Shown: piece by piece, positions 7,446-15,335 of the stretch | Layout of the letters: every line of letters starts with the position of its first letter | How positions within the stretch are numbered: the stretch's first letter is position 1 | Assembly: GCA_002361235.1 (NCBI GenBank) | Contig: DESI01000096.1 | Coordinates: 1-32,785, forward strand | Reading direction: 5' to 3' | DNA length: 32,785 bases | From: Porphyromonadaceae bacterium UBA3318 | GTDB taxonomy: Bacteria; Bacteroidota; Bacteroidia; Bacteroidales; Muribaculaceae | Made by a program: the position numbers and the translations under genes | The notes under the pieces: model-generated | What the model was told of the DNA's origin: nothing | Database searches by the model: none | The model's input: the letters and a program-made list of their open reading frames with translations, nothing else

Positions 7446-8408
7446 TCATTGTTGCCTGGATTCTATAACTCGCGAAGGGACGCCTTCACGGGTTATTTTG
7501 ACAGGTGCGATAGTGCCGTCGGCATTGAACTTCAGGCGGTCGATGCAGGTGTGACGGTGGTCGCGTCCGTCATCGCCTAACGGACGGCGGTGGTACACGA
7601 TATAGTATTCGTCCTGCCCGGGAATCTGAATTACCGAATGATGCCCGGCACTTGTAGCCACTTCAGGGTCGGTATAAAGTATTTTCCCGACACGCTCAAA
7701 AGGTCCGTACGGGCTGTCGGACATAGAGTAGGCTACGGAATAATCCGGGCCTCCCCATCCTCCTTCGCTCCACATGAAATAATACTTTCCGTTGCGTTTC
7801 AGCATGAACGGGCCTTCGGTATAGCCTTGGGGAGTGACTTCGCGGTAGTAGCTCCCGTCCTCCCAGGGCTGCAGGGCCGTGAAGTCGTCGTTGAGACGCA
7901 CCATATTGCAGTGTCCCCAGCCGCCATAATACATATACCAGTCTCCGTCGTCATCCTTAAAGACGTACTGGTCGATAGGCTGCGCGCCATTTACAATCTC
8001 ATTGATGAGCGGACGGCCGAGAAGGTCACGGAACGGTCCCTCGGGACGCTCCGCCACGGCTACTCCTATGCCTCCGATCTCGCCCTCATGCACATCGTTG
8101 GCCGAGAAAAAGAGATAGTATTTACCGTTGTTTTCAACGATAGCGGGCGCCCACATACACTTGTGCGCCCATTTCACCCTATCAGTGTCGATTATGGCAT
8201 GGTGACGTTCCCAGTTAACCAGATCTTTCGATGAAAAACAATCGATGAATGTCTGTCGCTCGTAGAGGTCGCTCCATGTGGGATAAATCCAGTAGGTATC
8301 ACCGAAAACCACCCCCTCAGGGTCGGCGTACCAACCTTCGAACACCGGATTTTTTGCCTGCAACGTGGCCGAAAGCGTGAGGAGTCCTAATAATATCGCA
8401 ATTCTCAT
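7446..8408 (-). CDS. glycoside hydrolase family 43 protein
   Basis: 320 residues: a signal peptide (about 1-18, ending TLQA) and a single five-bladed-propeller GH43 domain without an accessory module. All three expected acidic residues are visible: Asp29 in WYADPEG (general base), Asp146 in QPIDQYVFKDDDG (pKa modulator) and Glu198 in YTEGPFML (general acid). A metal-site His appears in SAGHHSV. GH43 enzymes usually act on arabinofuranosyl, xylosyl or galactosyl linkages; the subfamily and substrate cannot be fixed by eye. It begins 15 bases after the EEP-fold gene, in an operon led by GH125. It probably trims a pentose-type decoration before or after mannan cleavage, in the periplasm. The family is firm; the substrate is inference. 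Confidence 0.88.
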   Translation of the reverse strand: MRIAILLGLLTLSATLQAKNPVFEGWYADPEGVVFGDTYWIYPTWSDLYERQTFIDCFSSKDLVNWERHHAIIDTDRVKWAHKCMWAPAIVENNGKYYLFFSANDVHEGEIGGIGVAVAERPEGPFRDLLGRPLINEIVNGAQPIDQYVFKDDDGDWYMYYGGWGHCNMVRLNDDFTALQPWEDGSYYREVTPQGYTEGPFMLKRNGKYYFMWSEGGWGGPDYSVAYSMSDSPYGPFERVGKILYTDPEVATSAGHHSVIQIPGQDEYYIVYHRRPLGDDGRDHRHTCIDRLKFNADGTIAPVKITREGVPSRVIESRQQ

Positions 8409-8423
8409 GTTTTTTCGTCTATA

Positions 8424-9377
8424 TTAGTTGTTGTTCAGGTCCAGCGACACCCTTACCACAACCGGGAAATGGTCGGAAGGTGTGCGGGCCACATAGCGGC
8501 TCACCTCTATCTCCTCGGGTGCGTCATTGGCGTTTACCCGCTTGCTGTTCTCCGGTGTACGGTAGGTGTCGGTCAATACTCCGTACTTAAGCACCTTGAC
8601 ACCGGGCGTGACGAACACATGGTCGATGCGGCTGTCGGTGTAATTATCGGTCTTATAGCTGTTGAACGTGCCGTTCAGGGCGTACCGGAGCTGAGCCACT
8701 TCGTACGAATCCAGCAGGTCGCCGCCTGCGGTGATGGTACGGTACGACGGGCTGGTCTGGTCCACGTTGAAGTCGCCGGTCACGAATGCCGGGCAGCCCC
8801 GGCCGAAGCTGTCGATGCGGCTGCGCACCAGCTTGGCGCCCTCCACACGGGCCTTCTTGCCGACGTGGTCCATGTGCAGGTTGAACATCACGAACTCCCG
8901 GCCGCTTTCCTTATGACGGAACTTTCCCCACGAGCATATCCTCGGGCAGACGGCGTCCCAGCCAAGGCCCGGCTTGTCGGGCGTCTCCGAGATCCAGAAA
9001 TCGCCGTGATCCAGCAACCTGAACTTTTCTGTATTATAGAATATGGCCGAATGCTCGCCGGCATCCTTGCCGTCCTCGCGTCCCGCGCCGATGTAATCGT
9101 AACCCGGTAGCAGGGCCTTAAGTTCCTCCAGCTGGGTCTTGAACCCCTCCTGTGTGCCGAAGATGTCGAACTCATGATACCTGATCAGTTGTCCCAACAC
9201 CGGGCATCTGCGTCCCCATCCGTTGCCGGCCTTGGTGTCGCCGTCGTTCAGCTGTCGCAGGTTATAGCTCGCCACGTTGAACTCTGTCTTTTCAACAGCA
9301 AGCATGGTGCTGCCTGAACCCGACAGCACCATGATAACCATAACCAATCCAAAAAATATTCCTAACTTTTTCATCAT
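8424..9377 (-). CDS. secreted endonuclease/exonuclease/phosphatase (EEP) family hydrolase
   Basis: 317 residues with an N-terminal signal sequence (about 1-27) and the full EEP active-site set: Asn39 (SYNLRQLN), Glu77 (GTQEGF), His168/Asp170 (FNLHMDH), Asp202 and Asn204 (TGDFNVD), Asp252 (SRIDHVF) and Asp302-His303 (TPSDHFPV). The family is metal-dependent and cuts phosphoester bonds. With a signal peptide and neighbours GH125 and GH43, a nuclease role is unlikely. Removal of phosphate from phosphomannan or a sugar phosphate fits better, as recalled for an EEP-type phosphatase in Bacteroides yeast-mannan loci. It starts 26 bases after the GH125 stop. The fold is certain and the substrate is inferred. 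Confidence 0.88.
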   Translation of the reverse strand: MMKKLGIFFGLVMVIMVLSGSGSTMLAVEKTEFNVASYNLRQLNDGDTKAGNGWGRRCPVLGQLIRYHEFDIFGTQEGFKTQLEELKALLPGYDYIGAGREDGKDAGEHSAIFYNTEKFRLLDHGDFWISETPDKPGLGWDAVCPRICSWGKFRHKESGREFVMFNLHMDHVGKKARVEGAKLVRSRIDSFGRGCPAFVTGDFNVDQTSPSYRTITAGGDLLDSYEVAQLRYALNGTFNSYKTDNYTDSRIDHVFVTPGVKVLKYGVLTDTYRTPENSKRVNANDAPEEIEVSRYVARTPSDHFPVVVRVSLDLNNN

Positions 9378-9403
9378 GTAGAATCTGTGTTATTCCGACT
9401 TGC

Positions 9404-10867
9404 TCATATATTGTTGAGCAGGTCGATTTTACCCTCGTTCACCAGCTTCAGCACCAGTTCGCCGAACAGTGTGTTCTGCCATGCGAACCATGCGCGGGTG
9501 AAGTCGGACGGATCATCCTTATGGAAGGATTCGTGAATGAAACCGGTGCCGGCCTCGGTGTCCATCACGCTCTTAAGGCACTGCGCCACCTCGGCGTCGT
9601 CGGTGCTGGTGAACGCCTTCATCATCAGGCTCATGGGCCAGATATAGTCGTAACCCACATGCGGGCCGCCTATGCCCTCGCCAGCCTTTCCCTTGAAGAA
9701 ATAGGGATTGCTGTCGCTCCAGATGAAGCGACGGGTGTTCTGATATATCGGGTCGTTTACGTCCACATCACTCAGATAAGGCATTGACATCAGGCTGGGC
9801 GCATTGGAATCGTCCATCAGAAAATGATTGCCGAAACCGTCGCATTCAAAGGCATATATCTTACCGTATTCGGGATGATTGTACACGGCATGTTTCTGCA
9901 ACGCATCCTCCACCTCGGAGGCCAGTGCGCGACACTCGGCGCTCCTGCGTGCGTCATGGTTCACCGTATCCAGAATCTCGGCCGCCTTGCGCAGTATGGA
10001 CACCGCGAAGAAATTGGAGGGCACCAGGAACTGCAGGGTCGTGGCGTCGTCCGACGGACGGAAGCTCGACGCGATCAGTCCGCACGGTTTCACCGGCGTT
10101 CCCATTCCGTTGTTGCTCAGCGTGTCGAAAGCCCGCTCCGTCTTACGCATGAATTTGTATTTGCCATGTCCGTCGCGGCGCTGCTGCTCGCGGAAGGTGG
10201 TCAGAATGTTGTCCACGGCCTGAATCCATGCCTGGTCGAACACGGACGCATCGCCCGTCACTTTCCAGTACTCGTAAGCCAGACGCACCGGATAGCACAG
10301 CGAGTCGATTTCCCATTTACGCTCGTGCACCTCCGGCAGCATGTCGGTCACATCCGACTGCCATTCGCCACCGGTGGGTCCGTCGTTGAAGGCATTGGCG
10401 TAAGGGTCGATGTTGATGCACATCAGCTGACGGCGTATCACTCCCTCCAGCATCTTGCGCAGCTGCGGGTCGGAATTGGCCAGCTGCACATACGGCCACA
10501 CCTGCGCTCCGGAGTCGCGGAGCCACATGGCGTGGATGTCGCCCGTATATACGAAGGTGTCGGGCTTGCCGTCCTCGCCTGTCCTGTAATGCACGGTGGT
10601 GTCGATGGTGTTCGGAAAGCAGTTCTCGAACATCCATGCCAGTTTGGGATTCGTCAGCAGGGATTTCACCCTTTTTATCTCCCGTTCCACGGCATCGGAG
10701 TGGAACAGACGCTCCTTCTTCGCGGGCCGCTGACACTTATATGCGGCGCGGTCCACACGGCTGACCTTGACATTGTCCGGCTGGCAGATGCACGTCTCCG
10801 ACGAATACGCCGGGATTGCCGTCGACAGAGCCAACGCCCCTGTTAATGTGATTATAATTCTGTTCAT
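9404..10867 (-). CDS. GH125 exo-alpha-1,6-mannosidase family protein
   Basis: 487 residues: a signal peptide (about 1-22), then an (alpha/alpha)6-barrel GH125 domain filling the rest. Recognisable family blocks are FVYTGDIHAMWLRDSGAQVW, NAFNDGPTGGEWQSD, KWEIDSLCYPVRLAY, then SSFRPSDDAT (the Asp273/Asp274 pair carrying the probable general acid), FECDGFGNHFLMDD and GFIHESFHKDDP (Glu446, probable base). GH125 enzymes are inverting, metal-independent exo-mannosidases releasing mannose from alpha-1,6 linkages. It is the first gene of a minus-strand operon with EEP and GH43, has its own -7 box (10893-10900), and lies directly downstream of the HTCS regulator. It would act in the periplasm on the mannan backbone after GH92 removes branches. 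Confidence 0.95.
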   Translation of the reverse strand: MNRIIITLTGALALSTAIPAYSSETCICQPDNVKVSRVDRAAYKCQRPAKKERLFHSDAVEREIKRVKSLLTNPKLAWMFENCFPNTIDTTVHYRTGEDGKPDTFVYTGDIHAMWLRDSGAQVWPYVQLANSDPQLRKMLEGVIRRQLMCINIDPYANAFNDGPTGGEWQSDVTDMLPEVHERKWEIDSLCYPVRLAYEYWKVTGDASVFDQAWIQAVDNILTTFREQQRRDGHGKYKFMRKTERAFDTLSNNGMGTPVKPCGLIASSFRPSDDATTLQFLVPSNFFAVSILRKAAEILDTVNHDARRSAECRALASEVEDALQKHAVYNHPEYGKIYAFECDGFGNHFLMDDSNAPSLMSMPYLSDVDVNDPIYQNTRRFIWSDSNPYFFKGKAGEGIGGPHVGYDYIWPMSLMMKAFTSTDDAEVAQCLKSVMDTEAGTGFIHESFHKDDPSDFTRAWFAWQNTLFGELVLKLVNEGKIDLLNNI

Positions 10868-10892
10868 GATATCTGGTTCGTTTATCTGGTGG

Positions 10893-10900
10893 CAAAGTTA
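10893..10900 (-). promoter_or_regulatory. -7 box of the GH125-EEP-GH43 operon
   Basis: The minus strand reads TAACTTTG, matching TAnnTTTG, about 26 bases before the GH125 ATG. There is no clear -33 box, as is common for activator-dependent PUL promoters. The adjacent HTCS is the obvious candidate activator. Confidence 0.6.
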
Positions 10901-10930
10901 CATGTATTCCTATATTAATCTGTATGCCTA

Positions 10931-10948
10931 AACGACAAGAATGTCGTT
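10931..10948 (-). terminator. possible terminator of the HTCS gene
   Basis: The sequences AACGACA and TGTCGTT form a 7-bp stem with a 4-base loop about 57 bases after the HTCS stop. The stem is followed on the minus strand by only a short T-run. It also lies just upstream of the GH125 promoter, so it could instead be an operator. Confidence 0.35.
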
Positions 10949-11004
10949 ATCCCTGAATACATGCGACACCATACAAAAATGTCACAAACGGAAACAAATC
11001 GGGA

Positions 11005-14000
11005 TTACGCCTCTTTCTTCGCCTCCACCAGCGAATTATCGCAACATTTGTTGCGGTTGCGGTAATCCTTGGGCGTGGTGTGGAAGCGCTTGTCGAATTC
11101 CTTATAGAAATGTGACCGGTTTGTAAAACCGCTGCGGTAAATGATTTCCTGAACGGTATAGGATGTTGTCTGCAGCAGTTTCGCGGCGTAACTTATGCGG
11201 TGGTTCTTGATGAAATCGTTCGGGGGCAGCCATCCCATTTCCTTGAACTTGCGGTACAGGTTCCGGACACTGATCTTCATGTGTGCGGCCAGATGGTCGG
11301 GCGACAGCTCGCTGTCCTCGATGTGCGCGTCGATGAATTCGGTTATCTTGTCCAGATAATCCTTGTCCTCGCGGTGTATCAGCTTGCCGTTGTTGAACTC
11401 GAACGCGCTGGCCGAGGTGTTGTAATATTCCTTCAGCCGGATCTTGTTCTCAAGCAGACGTTTGGCCACGGCGCGCAGATAGTTCAGGCTGAACGGCTTT
11501 CCTATATAGGCGTCGGCGCCGGCCTCGATGCCCTCCACGCGCTCGGCATTGCTGGTCTTGGCCGACAGCAGAATAAGCGGAATGTGCATGGTGTGTCTGT
11601 TGCACTTCACCCGGCGCGTGAATTCCAGTCCGTTCATGCCGGGCATCATGATGTCGCTTATAATCAGGTCCGGCGACAGCTGCGTGATGCAGTCCAGTCC
11701 CTCCTGGGCATTGCCGGCCACCACCACGTCGTAATCGGCCAAAGTGTCGCGTATCATGGTGAGTATCTCGGGATTGTCGTCTATCACCAATACCTTGCCC
11801 AGGTTCTCCTTGAGTTTGGCTGCCGAGGCCACCGGTTTGGCGGTATCCACCGAAATCTCCGGAAGCTTCACTCGCTGCGGCGCTTCCTTCACGCTCGCGG
11901 CATCCCCGTCGACGTTGACCTCAAGCTGCGGCAACGTCACGACGAACTCGGCGTACACCCCTACCTCGCTTTCGATCTCGATGCGTCCCTGCAGCAGTTC
12001 GGTCATGCTGTGACAGATGGCCATGCCGAGTCCGTTGCGGTGCGATATTCCCTTCACGGCGTTTTCCTCAACATTGTCCAGCACGCTGTAGCGGTTGAAG
12101 ATTCGCTCGTGGTCCTCGGGAAGGATTCCTTTGCCGGTATTATAGACGCTGAGCCTCAGTTTACCGTCCACTACCCGAAGCCCCACCTTGATGGTCCCTC
12201 CCGGGCTGGTATATTTGAATGCATTGGATATCAGATTGGTCACTATCTTGCGCAGACAGCTGAAATCCGTGTTCCACTGTATGTCGCGATCCACCTCGCT
12301 CACGAAATCGATGCTGTTGCGGTCCGACAGTTCCGAGAACGAGCCTATTATGTCGGAACACAGGTCGCTGACGGCCACGCTGCGGATCTTCAGACGCTTG
12401 TTGCCCGTCTCCATCCTTCGGAAATCTATCAGTTCCTGTATCAGACTGTTAAGACGTTCGGCATTGTTGCGTATCAGTCCCACGTACTTGCTGATATAGT
12501 CGTCGGTGCCGGGATACGTCTGTATGCGTTCGCAGGGGCCGTATATCAGCGTCAGGGGCGTGCAGAACTCGTGCGTGATGTTGGTGAAGAACCGCAGCTT
12601 CTCCTCGTACAGGTTCTCGCGGTGCTGCTGCTCCATGCGGTCCATCTCGCGGGTCTGACGTTCACGCTGGCGCCTCAGATACAGATAGATTGCGCCTGCG
12701 ACGGCTGCGGCCAACAACAGGAAATAGAAAGTCTTGGCCCACCAGCTGAGATACCAGGGCGCCAGCACCACGATGTTCAGCACGTATGGCGTGCTCTCCA
12801 CGCCCGTGGCGCGGTTCAGGTACTTCACACTGAGTTTGTAGCTGCCGTATTTCATCTCGTTGAACGAGATCACCGGCGACGGGCCGTTGTTGATCCAGTC
12901 CTTGCCGTTCAGCGTGTAATAGTATGTATAGTTGTCGGCGTTGATGAAATCGGGGGCGGCGAAAGTCAGCGAGAAATGGTTCTGCTTCGGTCCGAATTCC
13001 AGCCTGTCGGTTCCTCCCGACAGATACAGATGTTCCGACATTCCGGTCTCGACGCCACCTATATTGACTTTCTGCAACCTCAAGGCCGGCATATAGGGTT
13101 CGATGGCCTTGTAGTCTTCGTTCTTGTTGATTATCACCAGACCGTTGATACCGCCGAACATCATGGTGCTCCCCGTGTATGCGCTTGCTCCGTCACTGAA
13201 TTCGGTCACGTTGATGCCGTAATTGCCGGCGTATGTCTGAGTCTCCTCGTTCTCCGGATTGAAGCTGACTATGCCGTTGTTGGTCGAAATCCATATCTTA
13301 CCGTCCGGCATGCTCATTATTTCATGTATGGTATTGTTCGGAAATCCGAATTGACGTCCCGCGAAATGTTTTTCCGAATCCGGCGTACGTTTTATCAATC
13401 CTTTGCCGGTACCGACCCACAAGGCGTTTCTGTCGGCCACGGCATCGAACACGTCACGCACGCCGTTGGTGTCATACCTGTTTTTCAAAGGGATGGAAGT
13501 CATTTTGCCATTGCTGTACCTGAACACGCCTTTGCCCCGGTTGCTGAAATACAGGTTGCCCGATGCGTCGTGCGTTATGGAGAAGAACTGATTGGACGAT
13601 ACGGCTCCGTTGTCGAGTATGTATTTCTTCACGTCCGTCAGTACGGGATTATCCGGCGTTCCCTTGATTGCCGCCTTAATGACCCCGAGTCCCAGCGTAC
13701 ACATCCACAATGTGTCTCCTACCTCCTCTACCTGATGGACATAGCGTATGTCTTTAACCGATTCCGCCCTGTTTATGCGGTCGGTCACGTAACTGTAATA
13801 GTTCAGGCCCTCTTCGGTAGCTATCCACAACACCGGTCTTGAACTCCGGCCGAACCCGAACACCGAATTGTGCAGCAGAGGGGAATTGGACGATGTGTAC
13901 AGCGACCCCGTGCGGAGGCTGGCCTCGGGCCGTACTTCATCGAAATTGTTGATTCTGAGCAATCCGTCACCCTTTGTCCCGAGCCATAATGTATTCCTGC

Positions 14001-15042
14001 TGTCAAGGAATATAGCGCGGATCGGATGGGTTATACTGTTGCCGAACGAATTGAAATCGTATGAACGGATTCCGTACGCATCCTCCCAGCATGTGTAGAG
14101 TCCCTGACAGTCGGACCCGATCCACACCACATCCTGTCTGGAAGATGTCTCCAGACAGAACACTCCGACCTTGAGACCCATGTCGGCAATAACAGGGCTT
14201 GACGGGTTCGAGGCATCCACCTGTATCACGCCATCCGTGCTGAAAGACACAAGAAACAATCCGTTATGATTGCGGGCTATATCCGAAACACGGCCGCGCC
14301 GGCGCACCTCCGCCGAAATGTCCGCCAGCCGCTCACGGCTCCCGTTTTTACGCACGCGGCATATCCAGCCGTCGCCATCTATCAGATATATCTCATTTCC
14401 GATGTTGTTGGCGAACAGAATCGGCTGTCTGTCCACAACATCCATCCTTATGTTTTCAGGCCCTTCGGCAGACTTAGGCAAAGTCGCCACCCTGATGCCG
14501 TTGCGGGTAAATACCCACATCCTATTGTCAATTATGTCTAAATGCAGCACATCCTTGAATGGCACATCCAGTTTGCTTGCCTTTTCAAACCCTGATTCCG
14601 GATCTCCCGTATAGCGGTACCGGCTGGAGTCCTCGCCCAATACATACAATAGACCGTCCTTGCTCACTGCAATCTTTTCCTGACCGCCGAACTGAGGGAA
14701 AGTCGTGACCCGGCCGGTTCGTGTATCAACCAGGTCCAGGCCATAATTGCTCAGCACCCACATCCTGCCGTTGCCTCCATTATACACGCCCTCGATTATA
14801 TTGCCCGACAATGCCTGGCCCGGAAATATCTGACTGAATGGATTGACCGACCGGCCGTCGGCTATGTTGACGCCATCGCATGTGCCTAACCACAGATAGC
14901 CGTCGTCATCCTGCGCAATGGAGAGAATCGCGCTGTTCGACAGGCCGTCCCGGTTCAACGTCTGACGCATGTTGTATGAGTATGCCACCAATGCTTCAAA
15001 CAGCATCGCGACCGTAAGTATGATTCGAAATCCAATTTTCAT
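11005..15042 (-). CDS. hybrid two-component system sensor/regulator (HTCS)
   Basis: 1345 residues with the full HTCS order. It has a signal sequence (1-22) and a periplasmic two-propeller sensor with repeats such as SIAQDDDGYLWLGT and DSRNTLWLGTKGDGLLRI (about 25-690). A Y_Y_Y domain (about 690-765) and a transmembrane helix (about 771-790) follow. The histidine kinase has His824 in TNITHEFCTPL and ATPase motifs NLISNAFKYTSPGG and HRNGLGMAICHS. The receiver (about 1084-1200) has Asp1088/1089 and phosphoacceptor Asp1130 in ISDIMMPGMNG. An AraC-type DNA-binding domain ends the protein (RNLYRKFKEMGW, EIIYRSGFTNRSHFYKEFDKRF). It would sense a liberated oligosaccharide, here probably an alpha-mannoside, and activate the PUL operons. 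It is divergent from the DUF4965-type gene. Confidence 0.96.
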   Translation of the reverse strand: MKIGFRIILTVAMLFEALVAYSYNMRQTLNRDGLSNSAILSIAQDDDGYLWLGTCDGVNIADGRSVNPFSQIFPGQALSGNIIEGVYNGGNGRMWVLSNYGLDLVDTRTGRVTTFPQFGGQEKIAVSKDGLLYVLGEDSSRYRYTGDPESGFEKASKLDVPFKDVLHLDIIDNRMWVFTRNGIRVATLPKSAEGPENIRMDVVDRQPILFANNIGNEIYLIDGDGWICRVRKNGSRERLADISAEVRRRGRVSDIARNHNGLFLVSFSTDGVIQVDASNPSSPVIADMGLKVGVFCLETSSRQDVVWIGSDCQGLYTCWEDAYGIRSYDFNSFGNSITHPIRAIFLDSRNTLWLGTKGDGLLRINNFDEVRPEASLRTGSLYTSSNSPLLHNSVFGFGRSSRPVLWIATEEGLNYYSYVTDRINRAESVKDIRYVHQVEEVGDTLWMCTLGLGVIKAAIKGTPDNPVLTDVKKYILDNGAVSSNQFFSITHDASGNLYFSNRGKGVFRYSNGKMTSIPLKNRYDTNGVRDVFDAVADRNALWVGTGKGLIKRTPDSEKHFAGRQFGFPNNTIHEIMSMPDGKIWISTNNGIVSFNPENEETQTYAGNYGINVTEFSDGASAYTGSTMMFGGINGLVIINKNEDYKAIEPYMPALRLQKVNIGGVETGMSEHLYLSGGTDRLEFGPKQNHFSLTFAAPDFINADNYTYYYTLNGKDWINNGPSPVISFNEMKYGSYKLSVKYLNRATGVESTPYVLNIVVLAPWYLSWWAKTFYFLLLAAAVAGAIYLYLRRQRERQTREMDRMEQQHRENLYEEKLRFFTNITHEFCTPLTLIYGPCERIQTYPGTDDYISKYVGLIRNNAERLNSLIQELIDFRRMETGNKRLKIRSVAVSDLCSDIIGSFSELSDRNSIDFVSEVDRDIQWNTDFSCLRKIVTNLISNAFKYTSPGGTIKVGLRVVDGKLRLSVYNTGKGILPEDHERIFNRYSVLDNVEENAVKGISHRNGLGMAICHSMTELLQGRIEIESEVGVYAEFVVTLPQLEVNVDGDAASVKEAPQRVKLPEISVDTAKPVASAAKLKENLGKVLVIDDNPEILTMIRDTLADYDVVVAGNAQEGLDCITQLSPDLIISDIMMPGMNGLEFTRRVKCNRHTMHIPLILLSAKTSNAERVEGIEAGADAYIGKPFSLNYLRAVAKRLLENKIRLKEYYNTSASAFEFNNGKLIHREDKDYLDKITEFIDAHIEDSELSPDHLAAHMKISVRNLYRKFKEMGWLPPNDFIKNHRISYAAKLLQTTSYTVQEIIYRSGFTNRSHFYKEFDKRFHTTPKDYRNRNKCCDNSLVEAKKEA

Positions 15043-15099
15043 GATATCAGTTGAATTAGGCTCGTGCTCTTATTCAACGCATAATTAATTATCATTTTT

Positions 15100-15129
15100 G
15101 AAATATACAAAATATTTCCCCTCTCCAAA
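15100..15129 (-). promoter_or_regulatory. probable promoter of the HTCS gene
   Basis: On the minus strand a TTTG element (15126-15129) is followed 18 bases later by TATATTTC (15100-15107), one mismatch from TAnnTTTG. The spacing fits a housekeeping-type Bacteroidota promoter, reasonable for a constitutively expressed sensor. It lies about 58 bases upstream of the ATG. Confidence 0.5.
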
Positions 15130-15247
15130 GGCATATCAGGCATATAACAGCGTGACAAATTTGTATCGGATATTGCCAAAATTGTATTGGCCCGGTCCCC
15201 GGGATAAATATGGCGCGGTCTGTTACAGGTCCGCGTAAAATTCCTTA

Positions 15248-15255
15248 TAACTTTG
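15248..15255 (+). promoter_or_regulatory. -7 box upstream of the DUF4965-type gene
   Basis: TAACTTTG matches TAnnTTTG exactly. It lies 80 bases before the ATG at 15336, leaving a leader that contains the CTTAGTCAC direct repeats. No -33 element is seen. Confidence 0.55.
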
Positions 15256-15335
15256 TGGCGTGACTCATCACAACGCTTAGTCACGATACTTAGTCACAAT
15301 GCTCTGAATCAAATTCCATCAATAACTCAAATACA

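Larger units (their letters stand above)
15043..15335. other. divergent intergenic between the HTCS and DUF4965-type genes
   Basis: About 290 bases holding both promoters described separately. Also visible is a 7-bp inverted repeat in the HTCS leader (GTTGAAT near 15053 with ATTCAAC near 15074). A 9-bp direct repeat CTTAGTCAC occurs at 15276-15284 and 15289-15297, spaced 13 bases start to start, in the leader of the plus-strand gene. No small gene is supported. Confidence 0.5.

Noticed and set aside
8424..9377. Secreted DNase
   Set aside because: The EEP fold alone would allow it, but the operon context with GH125 and GH43 favours a sugar-phosphate hydrolase. It remains a formal alternative.
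11200..13842. 880-codon plus-strand reading frame
   Set aside because: It is antisense to the HTCS gene, whose domains are unmistakable. The long open frame follows from GC-biased codons.
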